A stretch of DNA of 64,000 bases from Streptomyces finlayi (GTDB taxonomy: Bacteria; Actinomycetota; Actinomycetes; Streptomycetales; Streptomycetaceae). The position numbers were made by a program, and so were the translations under genes. Below the pieces are notes generated by a model. That model made no database searches. It was given only the letters and a program-made list of their open reading frames with translations, and was not told the DNA's origin. Each line of letters begins with the position of its first letter. The stretch's first letter is position 1. Location: the NCBI RefSeq assembly GCF_014216315.1, contig NZ_CP045702.1, positions 3,410,001 through 3,474,000 on the forward strand. Reading direction: 5' to 3'. Of the stretch, positions 44,162-54,349 are shown piece by piece.

Positions 44162-44274
44162 CTGCCTAATTTCGGACGTACACGGTGCGCGGCGACAAGC
44201 CACAGCACCACTCCTCATCGCACGCCGTCGTAGAACGAGACAACCACGGCGGCTCCTGGAAGGAACACCCGAAA

Positions 44275-45414
44275 GTGAAGCTTCAGCGCAAGAACCGGCT
44301 TCGTGCCACCGCGCTCGGTGCCCTCGCCGTCTCCGGCGCCCTGGTCCTCACGGCGTGCGGTTCGGACGACAACACCAGCGGCACCACCGCCGGCAGCGGC
44401 GAGACGACGAGCGCCGCGTCGGACATCAAGTGCGACGACGCCAAGGGCGAACTGCTCGCGGCCGGCTCGACCGCGCAGAAGAACGCCATGGACCTCTGGG
44501 TCAAGAACTTCCAGGCGGCCTGTGCGGGTATCGAGGTCAACTACCAGGCCATCGGCTCCGGCGGCGGCATCACCAAGTTCAACCAGGGGCAGGTCGCGTT
44601 CGCCGGCTCCGACTCGGCGCTCAAGCCCGAAGAGGTCGCCGAGTCGAAGAAGATCTGCAAGACCGGCCAGGGCATCAACCTGCCGATGGTCGGCGGCCCC
44701 GTCGCCGTCGGCTACAACCTGGACGGCGTGGACGACCTCGTTCTCGACGCCAAGACACTCGCGTTGATCTTCGACTCGAAGATCACCAAGTGGAACGACG
44801 CCGCGATCGCCAAGCTCAACCCGGACGCCAAGCTCCCGGACACCGCGATCCAGGCCTTCCACCGCTCGGACGAGTCCGGCACGACCCAGAACCTCGGCAA
44901 GTACCTGAACACGGCCGCGCCGAGCGAGTGGAAGTACGACCCGAAGTCGAAGTCGTGGCCGGCCAAGGGCGGTCAGGCTGCCAACGGCTCCTCCGGCGTG
45001 GTCTCCAACGTCAAGGCCGCCAACGGTGCGATCGGCTACTTCGAGCTGTCCTACGCGACTGCCAACAAGCTGAACACCGTCAAGGTCGCCACCGGCGCCG
45101 CTGCCCCGGTCGAGGCCACCACGGAGAACGCCTCCAAGGCCATCGCCGCCGCCAAGATCAAGGGCACCGGCAACGACCTGGCGCTTGAGCTCGACTACGC
45201 GACCAAGGTCGACGGTGCGTACCCGATCGTCCTGGTGACGTACGAGATCGCCTGCGACAAGGGCAACAAGGCCGAGACCCTGCCCGCCCTCAAGGCATTC
45301 CTGACCTACGCGGTCAGCGAGGACGGCCAGAAGGTCCTGGCCGACGCCGACTACGCGCCGCTCCCGGCCGAGATCGCGGCCAAGGTCCGCGAGATCGTCC
45401 CCACCCTGTCCTGA
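44275..45414 (+). CDS. pstS: Phosphate-binding lipoprotein PstS
   Basis: 379 residues from the GTG at 44275. Lipobox LTAC with lipidated C28. Periplasmic phosphate-binding fold: LLAAGSTAQKNAMDLW, IGSGGGITKFNQGQVAFAGSD and HRSDESGTTQNLGKYL contact phosphate. Captures phosphate for the PstCAB importer. A PhoP target through the upstream PHO box; its mRNA is probably enriched over pstCAB by the following hairpin. Confidence 0.96.
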   Translation: MKLQRKNRLRATALGALAVSGALVLTACGSDDNTSGTTAGSGETTSAASDIKCDDAKGELLAAGSTAQKNAMDLWVKNFQAACAGIEVNYQAIGSGGGITKFNQGQVAFAGSDSALKPEEVAESKKICKTGQGINLPMVGGPVAVGYNLDGVDDLVLDAKTLALIFDSKITKWNDAAIAKLNPDAKLPDTAIQAFHRSDESGTTQNLGKYLNTAAPSEWKYDPKSKSWPAKGGQAANGSSGVVSNVKAANGAIGYFELSYATANKLNTVKVATGAAAPVEATTENASKAIAAAKIKGTGNDLALELDYATKVDGAYPIVLVTYEIACDKGNKAETLPALKAFLTYAVSEDGQKVLADADYAPLPAEIAAKVREIVPTLS

Positions 45415-45422
45415 CCCCGGCC

Positions 45423-45453
45423 GCGGACGGCCCCGGCATCCGGGGCCGTCCGC
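45423..45453 (+). terminator. Strong intercistronic hairpin between pstS and pstC
   Basis: A perfect 14-bp stem, GCGGACGGCCCCGG with its complement, around a CAT loop, nine bases after the pstS stop. It probably stops most transcripts or protects the pstS 3' end, giving more binding protein than membrane complex. Confidence 0.8.
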
Positions 45454-45511
45454 GCCTTCCGGTGCACCGCCGCCAGGAGCCCTCACCGGCTCCGCAGACC
45501 GGAGAAAATCG

Positions 45512-46513
45512 ATGACCATAGCAACCGAACCCAACGCATCCGCTCCACCCCCGCCCGAAGCGCAGGCCAAGCCTTCTGCCAAGAAGAGCAGTCACGCCGG
45601 TGACCGGGTCTTCCTCGGACTGTCCCGTGGCTCGGGGATCGTCCTCCTGGTGATCATGGCTGCCATCGCGGCCTTCCTCACCTACCGCACCGTTCTCGCC
45701 GTATCGAAGGACGACGCAAACTTCCTCACCACCTCGGAGTGGAACCCGGCGGGCGACCCGCCGGTCTTCGGTATCGCCGTCCTCCTCTTCGGCACGATCG
45801 TCAGTTCGATCATCGCCATGGCGATCGCCGTGCCGGTCGCGATCGGTATCGCGCTGTTCATCTCGCACTACGCGCCCCGCAAGCTGGCCACGCCGCTCGC
45901 GTACGTCGTCGACCTGCTGGCCGCGGTACCGAGCATCATCTACGGCCTCTGGGGCGCCGTCTTCCTGGTCCCGTACCTGGACGGCCTCAACAAATGGCTC
46001 GACCAGTACCTCGGCTGGACGTACATCTTCGACAAGACGAGCGACGGCGTCGCGCGCAGCCTCTTCACCGTCGGCATCCTGCTGGCCATCATGATTCTGC
46101 CGATCGTCACCAGCGTCACCCGCGAGGTCTTCCTCCAAGCGCCGAAGATGCACGAGGAAGCCGCCCTGGCCCTCGGTGCCACGCGCTGGGAAGTCATGCG
46201 GATGTCGGTACTGCCCTTCGGCCGCTCGGGCATCATCAGCGCTTCCATGCTGGGCCTGGGCCGCGCACTCGGTGAAACAATGGCCGTAGCGGTCGTGCTT
46301 TCCCCAAGCTTCATCATTTCCGGCCGCCTGCTCGATCCGGGCGGCGGCACCTTCGCGCAGAACATCGCCGCGAAGTTCAACGAAGCGGACGAATTCGGCC
46401 GCGACGCCCTGATCGCATCCGGCCTGGTGCTTTTCGTCATCACGCTGCTGGTCAACGGAGCGGCCCGCTGGATCATCGGCCGCCGCAAGGAGTACTCGGG
46501 GGCCAACGCATGA
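45512..46513 (+). CDS. pstC: Phosphate ABC permease PstC
   Basis: 333 residues, six helices. BPD-type EAA loop EEAALALGATRWEVMRM contacts PstB. N-terminal Lys/Ser cytoplasmic tail. Overlaps pstA by four bases. Confidence 0.95.
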   Translation: MTIATEPNASAPPPPEAQAKPSAKKSSHAGDRVFLGLSRGSGIVLLVIMAAIAAFLTYRTVLAVSKDDANFLTTSEWNPAGDPPVFGIAVLLFGTIVSSIIAMAIAVPVAIGIALFISHYAPRKLATPLAYVVDLLAAVPSIIYGLWGAVFLVPYLDGLNKWLDQYLGWTYIFDKTSDGVARSLFTVGILLAIMILPIVTSVTREVFLQAPKMHEEAALALGATRWEVMRMSVLPFGRSGIISASMLGLGRALGETMAVAVVLSPSFIISGRLLDPGGGTFAQNIAAKFNEADEFGRDALIASGLVLFVITLLVNGAARWIIGRRKEYSGANA

Positions 46514-47583
46514 ACCAGGCAATCATGGACAAGCCTCCGGTCGTTCCCGTGCAGCACGCGACGTTCTCGCACGCGCGCCTCCCTCGCTGGGCGCCCGCCG
46601 CCATCGCCGCCGGGTCCGTTGCCGCCGGTATCGGCATCGGCCTCGTCGCCGGCTGGCACAGCCGCGTGCAGTGGGGCCTCCTGGCCGCCCTGATCTTCGT
46701 CCTGGCCACCTATGCGATCACCGCAAAGGTGGAGGGCCGCCGTCAGGGCAAGGACCGGGTGGCGACCAGCCTGGTCTGGGTCAGCTTCATCCTCGCCCTC
46801 GTCCCGCTGATCTCGCTGGCCTGGGTCACGATCACCAAGGGCATGAAGGTCCTCGACCCGTACTTCCTCAGCCACTCCATGAGCGGTCTGCTCGACGCCG
46901 AAGCGGGCGGCGGCATCTACCATGCGCTGCTCGGCACCCTGGAGCAGGTCGGCATCGCCACGCTGATCGCCGCACCCGTCGGACTGCTCACCGCGGTCTA
47001 CCTGGTCGAGTACGGGCGGGGGAAGCTGGCGAAGACCGTCACCTTCTTCGTCGACGTCATGACGGGCATCCCGTCGATCGTCGCTGGTCTGTTCATCCTC
47101 GCCACCTGGAATCTGATGCTGGGCTTCGGGCCCTCCGGATTCGCCGGCGCGCTGGCCCTCGCGATCCTGATGATGCCGGTGGTCGTCCGCTCCACCGAGG
47201 AGATGCTCAAGCTCGTCCCCAACGAGCTGCGCGAAGCCTCGCTCGCCCTCGGTGTACCCAAGTGGCGCACTATCCTCAAGGTGGTGCTGCCGACCGCGAT
47301 CGGCGGAATCACCACCGGCATCATGCTCGCGGTCGCCCGTATCACGGGTGAGACCGCCCCGGTTCTGTTGCTCGTCTTCGGTACGAAGCTGATCAACCCG
47401 AACCCCTTCGAAGGCGCCCAGTCCTCGCTTCCGCTGTACGTGTACGAGCAGTACGTCGTCGGCACCGAGGCATCGGTAGACCGCGCCTGGGGCGCGGCTC
47501 TCGTCCTGATCGCCTTCGTCATGATCCTCAATCTGGTGGCCCGCGGCATCGCCCGCTGGAAGGCCCCCAAGACCGGTCGCTGA
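46510..47583 (+). CDS. pstA: Phosphate ABC permease PstA
   Basis: 357 residues, with two extra helices ahead of the six-helix core. EAA loop: LREASLALGVPKWRTILKV. The conserved VKPARITGETAP-like block reads AVARITGETAPVLLLVFG. Heterodimer partner of PstC. Confidence 0.95.
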   Translation: MNQAIMDKPPVVPVQHATFSHARLPRWAPAAIAAGSVAAGIGIGLVAGWHSRVQWGLLAALIFVLATYAITAKVEGRRQGKDRVATSLVWVSFILALVPLISLAWVTITKGMKVLDPYFLSHSMSGLLDAEAGGGIYHALLGTLEQVGIATLIAAPVGLLTAVYLVEYGRGKLAKTVTFFVDVMTGIPSIVAGLFILATWNLMLGFGPSGFAGALALAILMMPVVVRSTEEMLKLVPNELREASLALGVPKWRTILKVVLPTAIGGITTGIMLAVARITGETAPVLLLVFGTKLINPNPFEGAQSSLPLYVYEQYVVGTEASVDRAWGAALVLIAFVMILNLVARGIARWKAPKTGR

Positions 47584-47623
47584 CGCGGCCAGCAGCGACC
47601 TCCCGAAAGAAGCAGTGATCCCC

Positions 47624-48400
<777 letters not shown>

Positions 48401-48450
48401 CCCACAGACAGCCTTGGGGTGCTGCATGGCGGTGCCACCACAAGGCAAAA

Positions 48451-48490
48451 GGGTCCGCCCCGCTCTCCGTGAGGAGAGCGGGGCGGACCC
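48451..48490. terminator. Perfect 18-bp bidirectional terminator
   Basis: GGGTCCGCCCCGCTCTCC and its exact complement around GTGA, preceded by CAAAA and followed by ATTTC. It ends both pstB and the convergent pit transcript. Confidence 0.9.
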
Positions 48491-48511
48491 ATTTCTACGC
48501 GTTGCCGGCCC

Positions 48512-49510
48512 TCACCCGAAGAGCAGCCGCACAACCCCATAGCTCAGCGCAGCGACCAGCGCCGCAGCCGGCATGGTGACGAACCACCCGAGGATGATGT
48601 TCTTGGCGACACCCCACCGCACGGCGTTCACCCGCTTCGTGGCGCCCACACCCATGATCGCGGACGTGATCACGTGCGTGGTGGAGATCGGCGCGTGGAA
48701 CAGGAACGCCGAGCCGAACATGATCGACGCGCCCGTCGTCTCGGCCGCGAATCCCTGCGGCGGGTCCAGCTCGATGATCTTCCGGCCGAGCGTACGCATG
48801 ATGCGCCAGCCACCCGCGTACGTTCCGAGCGACAGCATCAGCGCACAGGCGACCTTCACCCAGACGGGGATCTCGTCGTTCGGTCCCTCGACATCGGCGA
48901 TGACCAGGGCCATCACCACGATGCCCATCGTCTTCTGCGCGTCCTGGAGACCGTGACCGAGCGCCATGCCCGCCGCCGAGACCGTCTGCGCGATACGGAA
49001 GCCGCGCTTGGCCTTGTGGGGGTTGGAGTTCCGGAACATCCACATGATCCCGACCATCACCAGATAGCCGACGATCAGACCGACGAACGGCGAGACGAAC
49101 ATCGGGATGACGACCTTCTCCAGCACCCCGTCCCAGTGCACCATCGTCCCGCCGGCCAGCGCCGCGCCGACCATGCCGCCGAAAAGGGCGTGCGAGGACG
49201 AGGACGGCAGGCCGTAGTACCAGGTGATGAGGTTCCAGATGATCGCGCCGACCAGCGCCGCGAAGAGGATTCCCATCCCCTTCTGCCCCTCGGGCGTGGC
49301 GATGATCCCTTCGCTGACGGTCTTGGCGACCCCCTGGCCCAGGAAGGCGCCTGCGAGGTTCATCACGGCGGCCATCGCCAGGGCCGCACGCGGGGTCAGC
49401 GCCCGGGTGGAGACCGAGGTGGCGATGGCGTTCGCCGAGTCGTGGAAGCCGTTCGTATACGTGAAGCCGAGCGCGACACCGATGGTCACGACCAGCGCAA
49501 AGGTGTCCAC
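48512..49510 (-). CDS. pit: Low-affinity inorganic phosphate transporter (PiT family)
   Basis: 332 residues, about nine helices. PiT repeats are visible as FTYTNGFHDSANAIATSV near the N terminus and MGVGATKRVNAVRWGVAKNI near the C terminus. Symports metal-phosphate or phosphate with protons. Follows the DUF47 gene by five bases, so they are an operon. Confidence 0.93.
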   Translation of the reverse strand: MDTFALVVTIGVALGFTYTNGFHDSANAIATSVSTRALTPRAALAMAAVMNLAGAFLGQGVAKTVSEGIIATPEGQKGMGILFAALVGAIIWNLITWYYGLPSSSSHALFGGMVGAALAGGTMVHWDGVLEKVVIPMFVSPFVGLIVGYLVMVGIMWMFRNSNPHKAKRGFRIAQTVSAAGMALGHGLQDAQKTMGIVVMALVIADVEGPNDEIPVWVKVACALMLSLGTYAGGWRIMRTLGRKIIELDPPQGFAAETTGASIMFGSAFLFHAPISTTHVITSAIMGVGATKRVNAVRWGVAKNIILGWFVTMPAAALVAALSYGVVRLLFG

Positions 49511-49515
49511 GAGGT

Positions 49516-50136
49516 TCAGGACTCCTTGACCGCGATGGTCTCCACGGTGTTCGCGACGTGCTCGAACGCGTCAGCGGCCTCTTCCAGCACGTCCACGATC
49601 TGCTTGAGCTTCAGCACCTCCATGGCGTCATACTTGCCGTTGAAGAGCTGGGCGAGCAGCTTGCGGTGGATCTGGTCGGCCTGGTTCTCCAGACGGTTGA
49701 CCTCGATCCAGTACTCGGTGAGGTTCTCCATGGTCCGCAGGCCCGGCATGGCCTCGGCGGTCAGTTCCGCCGCCCGGGCCAGTACCTCGATCTGCTGCTC
49801 GACACCCTTGGGGAGCTCTTCGACCTGATACAGAACGACCAGGTCGACGGCCTCCTCCATGAAGTCCATGATGTCGTCGAGCGACGAGGCGAGTTTGTAG
49901 ATGTCCTCGCGGTCGAAGGGCGTGATGAACGAGGAGTTGAGCTGGTGGAAGATCGCGTGGGTCGCGTCGTCCCCCGCGTGCTCCGCTGCCCGCATACGCT
50001 CCGCGATCTCGACTCGGGAGGCAGCATCCGCCCCGAGCAGTTCCATGAGGAGCTTCGAGCCCGTGACGATGTTGTCCGCGGATGCGGCGAACATGTCGTA
50101 GAAACTCGTCTCCCTGGGGGTCAGACGAAAGCGCAC
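49516..50136 (-). CDS. DUF47 (PhoU-like) accessory protein of Pit
   Basis: 206 residues, all helical, with conserved metal-type motifs DREDIYKLASSLDDIMDF and EVNRLENQADQIHRKLL. DUF47 proteins pair with Pit transporters and probably regulate them. Diverges from csoR. Confidence 0.9.
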   Translation of the reverse strand: MRFRLTPRETSFYDMFAASADNIVTGSKLLMELLGADAASRVEIAERMRAAEHAGDDATHAIFHQLNSSFITPFDREDIYKLASSLDDIMDFMEEAVDLVVLYQVEELPKGVEQQIEVLARAAELTAEAMPGLRTMENLTEYWIEVNRLENQADQIHRKLLAQLFNGKYDAMEVLKLKQIVDVLEEAADAFEHVANTVETIAVKES

Positions 50137-50278
50137 GTGGGGTCCTCGGGTGCTTTGGATTCGGTCAGGCTGATGCTAGGCGCATCATCCGGCCACGGCT
50201 AACCGGCGTTCTTCAGTGTCGCCCATCGGGCACAGTGATCAACACGGGCCCCCGGTCACGGTTCGGCCGGATTCGGTA

Positions 50279-50303
50279 CCATATACCCGGCAGGGGTATA
50301 TGG
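50279..50303. promoter_or_regulatory. CsoR operator, perfect 10-bp inverted repeat
   Basis: CCATATACCC-GGCAG-GGGTATATGG, 31 bases upstream of the csoR ATG. It matches the known TATACCC...GGGTATA CsoR palindromes, so csoR is expected to repress itself when copper is low. Confidence 0.85.
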
Positions 50304-50333
50304 ACGCAAGGCAACAGACAACGGGAGGAAGCA

Positions 50334-50726
50334 ATGACCACCACCGAGGCCACTGAGGCAGCCGGTTCCGCGGGTGCGGAGCCCGGTACGGAAGCCGGCG
50401 CGGAAGCCGGTGCGGCCACCGTCGTCACCGACCACGACCGCGGTATCCACGGCTACCACCACCAGAAGGACGAGCACCTCAAGCGCCTGCGCCGGATCGA
50501 GGGCCAGGTCCGCGGCCTCCAGCGGATGGTCGACGAGGACGTCTACTGCATCGACATACTGACCCAGGTCTCGGCGTCCACCAAGGCCCTCCAGTCCTTC
50601 GCGCTCCAGCTCCTCGAGGAGCACCTGCGCCACTGTGTCGCCGATGCCGCCGTCAAGGGCGGCGAGGAGATCGACGCGAAGGTCGAGGAAGCCACGAAGG
50701 CGATCGCCCGCCTGCTCCGCACCTGA
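50334..50726 (+). CDS. csoR: Copper-sensing repressor CsoR
   Basis: 130 residues from the ATG at 50334 (AGGAAG upstream). The Cu(I) ligands are C72 (DVYCIDIL), H97 and C101 (EEHLRHCV), spaced exactly as in S. lividans CsoR (75/100/104, offset by three). The first 35 residues are an E/A/T-rich tail. The DNA-binding helices include LKRLRRIEGQVRGLQRMV. Copper release from DNA derepresses copA/Z genes elsewhere. Confidence 0.93.
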   Translation: MTTTEATEAAGSAGAEPGTEAGAEAGAATVVTDHDRGIHGYHHQKDEHLKRLRRIEGQVRGLQRMVDEDVYCIDILTQVSASTKALQSFALQLLEEHLRHCVADAAVKGGEEIDAKVEEATKAIARLLRT

Positions 50727-50850
50727 TCCCAGCGCCGGCGCCAGCCGCACGACGCGTCCGATGTCACCCCCGGCAGCCGGTCTGCCGGGGTTCGGGGCCG
50801 GGGGCCGGGGGCCGGGCAGTTCCCAGCAGCCGCGATCTGGCAGTCGCGTT

Positions 50851-51009
50851 CTAGCAGTCGCCGGTCCCGACGTTGAGCACCTCGTCGATACGGTCGGAAC
50901 TGAGCCGGTCCTCGCGGGCGGCCGAGGCCGCGATCATGAGCTCGCCGCAGAGCTCGATCTCAGCCAGAGCCAAACGGTCCTGCGCGTTCGGGGCGCTGAG
51001 CGTCACCAC
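50851..51009 (-). CDS. Small acidic protein, 52 residues
   Basis: GTG at 51009 with AGAGAGG upstream at eight bases. The sequence MVTLSAPNAQDRLALAEIEL continues with CGELMIAASAAREDRLSSDR and ends GTGDC. It is predicted to be two helices with cysteines at 21 and 52. The composition is that of a real conserved small Streptomyces protein, but I know no function. Alternative GTG starts exist up to 51018. Confidence 0.6.
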   Translation of the reverse strand: MVTLSAPNAQDRLALAEIELCGELMIAASAAREDRLSSDRIDEVLNVGTGDC

Positions 51010-51117
51010 GTGCGTCACCTCTCTCTGCCGTCGCCGACTCCTGGCGCACCGGCTTCCTAGCGTAGGGACCGGGACACCCACCGCGCATGGCACGGACGGA
51101 CCATTTCGACCCCCTCC

Positions 51118-52023
51118 CTACCGGCTCCCTCCGCCGCCCCGGCCCTGCTGGATCAAGCCCGTGTAGATGTCGCCCCGGTCCGGCAGCCGCACGGTGACCG
51201 GCACCCCGAACCCGTACAGCAGCAGAGTGGACACCACCGCCACCGCCGGCCCCTCGGAAGCGAAGCTGAAACGGTGGCGCACCTTGCGCAGCCGCCCCTC
51301 CTCGTCGAGATACGCGTCGAACGGCACCGCGTCCGTGCCGAACCCCTTCGCCGCCGCGGTCAGCGCCCCCCGCGACTCCGGCGACGCCGCACGGGCCGCC
51401 CCCCCGAGGTCGGCGGTCCCCTGGTAGTGATGGACCGTCACCCCGGCGAGCTCCTTCTTCCCCACGTACGTCACCTCGCCTGCCCCGCGCAGCAGTTCGG
51501 CGGCGGCCATCGGATCGGTCACCCCGCCCGTGACGAGGTTCCCGTCCTCCAGCGCCGTCGTGTCGACCCGTACCCACTTCTCCTCGGGCACCCCGGCACC
51601 GCGGTTCTTCATGTACAGCGCACCCGGCGCCAGCAGTTCGGTGATGGGCCGGTGCCCGGTCTCCCCGGCGGCGTCCTTAGGCAGGACGACCCTGACCCGT
51701 CCCAGCTGTCGGCGGAAGTCGTACGCCCCCTGGCCCCTGATCGTCACCCGCGTCCCGCCGGCCGCGGTCTCCATCGACGTACGCATCTCGGCGCTGCCGG
51801 CAGCGACCAGCACGTCAGCCGCCCGCCGCAGCGTTTCACCGCTGCCTCCGGGCCCGGGAGCCCCGGCCCGGAGCCGCTCCCCGTGCACGTGGCCGCCGCT
51901 CCCGTCGGAGCACCCGGCGGTCACCGCCATCACGCCCGCCACGGCAAGAGCGCAGACAGCCAGGGCCCCGCCTCCGCCCCTGTGCTGCTGCACCACCATC
52001 GCCTGCCAACCCCCAACGACCAA
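51118..52023 (-). CDS. Lipoprotein, LppX/LprG-like beta-sheet type
   Basis: 301 residues (an inner ATG at 51999 is plausible). Signal peptide ALAVCALAVAGVMAVTAGC with the lipidated Cys. The body is an alternating beta pattern (TSMETAAGGTRVTIRGQGAYDF, YMKNRGAGVPEEKWVRVD, VTVHHYQGTADLGG) with a C-terminal helix. It resembles lipid-binding actinobacterial lipoproteins, but the ligand is unknown. Confidence 0.7.
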   Translation of the reverse strand: MVVGGWQAMVVQQHRGGGGALAVCALAVAGVMAVTAGCSDGSGGHVHGERLRAGAPGPGGSGETLRRAADVLVAAGSAEMRTSMETAAGGTRVTIRGQGAYDFRRQLGRVRVVLPKDAAGETGHRPITELLAPGALYMKNRGAGVPEEKWVRVDTTALEDGNLVTGGVTDPMAAAELLRGAGEVTYVGKKELAGVTVHHYQGTADLGGAARAASPESRGALTAAAKGFGTDAVPFDAYLDEEGRLRKVRHRFSFASEGPAVAVVSTLLLYGFGVPVTVRLPDRGDIYTGLIQQGRGGGGSR

Positions 52024-52176
52024 CCCGGCACGAGCCCCCCACTCGCCCCGCCTAACGACGACCGGGGTCCCTCGTCACGCCGTACACGCCCGCCGTTGTC
52101 CCCGGAGGCACCCGTTCCGGGCACCGATCGGTGCCCGGAACCGCCGTTCGGGTGCCGCCACCAGTACCGTGGACGC

Positions 52177-52458
52177 GTGCATGAGGAAGCCCCCACCCAG
52201 GCCCCGGACCACGCCCGTATCCCGGCTCTCCACACGGCCGGACGGACGACCCCACCCCAGCCCGGCACCACCTCGACCGACACGCGTACCACCGCTTCAC
52301 CGCACAGCGTCACGACGATCGAGCGGGGCTCGTTCTGTCTGGCCCACTGCACCTGCGGGTGGCGGGGACCCGCACGACGGTCCCGCGACCGGGCCCGTAC
52401 CGACGCCGAACAGCACCTGTCCACGTCAGAGGACTCCGCGGGACCCCAGCACACCTGA
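52177..52458 (+). CDS. Small zinc-finger-like protein with C-x3-HCxCGW motif
   Basis: 93 residues from the GTG at 52177. The conserved part is C-terminal: FCLAHCTCGWRGPARRSRDR then ARTDAEQHL. Three cysteines and two or three histidines could bind one metal. Similar small proteins with CGWxGPxR and a DA..H end are common in Streptomyces and uncharacterised. The N-terminal 50 residues are T/P-rich. Confidence 0.7.
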   Translation: MHEEAPTQAPDHARIPALHTAGRTTPPQPGTTSTDTRTTASPHSVTTIERGSFCLAHCTCGWRGPARRSRDRARTDAEQHLSTSEDSAGPQHT

Positions 52459-52525
52459 CGACGCACCGCCCGACCGCCTCACTGCCTGACCGCCTCGCAC
52501 CCTCATCTCCTCACCCCCTCATCGC

Positions 52526-53567
52526 CTCACGCTCGGCGGCGGCCACGGTGTCGTCTCCCGCGCGTACGGCCTGACCTGCGACAACCTGACATCCGCCACC
52601 CTGGTCACCGCGGACGGCAGGACACTCACCGCCGACACCGAGCGCCACCCGGACCTCTTCTGTGCCCTGCGCGGCGCGGGCAACGGCACCTTCGGCGTCG
52701 TCACCGAACTCCGTTTCCGCACCCGGCCGGCCCCGCCGACCGTCAGCGGCTTCCTCTCCTACCCCTGGTCCCGCGCCCAGGCCGTCCTCGCCGCCTGGCA
52801 GGAGTGGGGCCCCGACCAGCCGGACGAGATCTGGTCCTCCGCCCACCTCGACGCCGGTCCGGGAGGAGAGGTGCCGACGCTGTCCATCGCCGTGTTCTCC
52901 CTCGGTACGCGTGTTCTCCCTCGGTACGTACGGGGATCTCCAGAACGCCGTGGACCGCCTCGCCGGGAAGGCCGGCGCCTCGGCCTCCTCCGTATCGCTG
53001 CGTCGGCGGAGCTTCCTGGAGGCGATGCTCGTCCACGCGGGCTGCTCGGGCCTCACGGCCGCCCAGTGCCACCTGCCGGGCACGACGCCGGGCCGCGACC
53101 AGGGCGGGGCGGGCCTGCGGGACGCGTACGCCGCGGCCTCCGACTTCTTCGACCGGCCGCTCTCCGGGGCGGGCCTGCGGACGCTGATCGACCGGGCCGA
53201 GGCGTTCACCCGGATTCCGGCGGACCAGGGCGGGGGCGAAGGTTCCGTCGCGCTCACCGCCCTCGGCGGGGCGGTCAACCGGATCGACCCGGAGGCGACG
53301 GCGTTCGTCCACCGCCGCTCACGGGTGCTCGCCCAGTACATCGGCGCCTGGCAGCCCGGCACCTCGGGAACGGCCCAGCAAGGCTGGCTCAAAACGACCC
53401 ATGCGGCCATGCGCCGCTATGCGTCCGGAGCCGCGTACCAGAACTACGTCGACCCGCATCTGGCCGACTGGCGGGAGGCGTACTACGGCGCGGGAGCCGA
53501 CCGGCTCGCCCGCCTGAAGGAGCGGTACGACCCGACCCGCCTCTTCACCTTCCCCCAGTCCCTCTGA
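52526..53567 (+). pseudogene. FAD-linked (berberine-bridge type) oxidase, decayed
   Basis: The N-terminal FAD-attachment region is absent; recognisable sequence starts LTLGGGHGVVSRAYGLTCDN, then ALRGAGNGTFGVVTELRF. At 52891-52928 a 19-bp tandem duplication shifts the frame by one. Downstream the other frame continues VFSLGTYGDLQNAVDRLAGK through NYVDPHLADWREAYYG to ERYDPTRLFTFPQSL, the normal BBE C terminus. Two lesions make this a clear pseudogene. Confidence 0.88.
52891..52928. repeat. 19-bp tandem duplication causing a frameshift
   Basis: CGTGTTCTCCCTCGGTACG is repeated exactly at 52891-52909 and 52910-52928. Removing one copy restores AVFSLGTYGDL. Confidence 0.95.
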
Positions 53568-53617
53568 CCTCAGGAACCTCCGGAACCTCAGTCCCGTGGC
53601 CCGTCCTCTGCCGCCCG

Positions 53618-54349
53618 TCAGGCGGCGAGGTCCTTCTCTCCCGCACCACCGCCGCCCGACCCGGGCCGCGGCTCGGGAATGCCGAGCGCCCTGCCCCGGT
53701 CGTCGGCCGAAGCCTCGAGCGGCTTGCCGGAGCGTACGAGGAAGCCGACCCGGCCGGACCGGGACACGGCGGTCACGAGCGGCGTCAGCAGGGCCATGGC
53801 GAGCGGTGCGAGAAGCAGGGCCACCGCCGTGCCGAGCGCGAAACCGCCGATGACGTCCGTCGGGTAGTGCACACCCATGTAGACCCGGCACAACCCCTCG
53901 ACGAGCGCGAGGGCGAGGGCGGCGAGCCCGAACTTCCGGTTGGCAACGAAGAGCCCGACGGCGATCGCCATCGCCATGGTGGCGTGGTCGCTGACGAACG
54001 AGAAGTCCGTCTTGCCGGCCACGAGGACCTCCAGCCCGTCGTGGTCGTTGAACGGACGTGGCCGCTCCACGAAACCCCGGATCGGAATGTTGACGAGGAG
54101 GGCGATCCCGGCTGCCAGCGGCGCCCAGACGAGCCCCGCGACCGCCGTCACGGAATCCTCGACGGTCCCGCGCCGGCGAACACTCCACCAGCACCACAGG
54201 CCGACCAGGACCATGCCGAGCATGATCCCGTACTCACCGACGAACTCCATGACCCGGTCGAACCAGGGGGGAGATGCCTTCGCCAGCCCGTTGATGTCGT
54301 AGAGCAGGCTGACGTCGGGGTTCGACCCATCGAGTGCGAGTCCAGCCAT
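53618..54349 (-). CDS. PAP2-family membrane phosphatase
   Basis: 243 residues from the ATG at 54349. About six helices. Phosphatase motifs: first part RGFVERPRPF, then FSFVSDHATMAMA (catalytic-site His) and RVYMGVHYPTDVIGG (second His). Acts on lipid or undecaprenyl phosphates by homology. Gly-rich C-terminal tail. Confidence 0.9.
   Translation of the reverse strand: MAGLALDGSNPDVSLLYDINGLAKASPPWFDRVMEFVGEYGIMLGMVLVGLWCWWSVRRRGTVEDSVTAVAGLVWAPLAAGIALLVNIPIRGFVERPRPFNDHDGLEVLVAGKTDFSFVSDHATMAMAIAVGLFVANRKFGLAALALALVEGLCRVYMGVHYPTDVIGGFALGTAVALLLAPLAMALLTPLVTAVSRSGRVGFLVRSGKPLEASADDRGRALGIPEPRPGSGGGGAGEKDLAA

Larger units (their letters stand above)
43762..44274. other. 513-bp intergenic region with the pst promoter
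   Basis: Holds a weak hairpin just after the Nudix gene, the PHO box near its 3' end and GGAAGGA just before the pstS start. No gene seen in the remainder. Confidence 0.6.
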
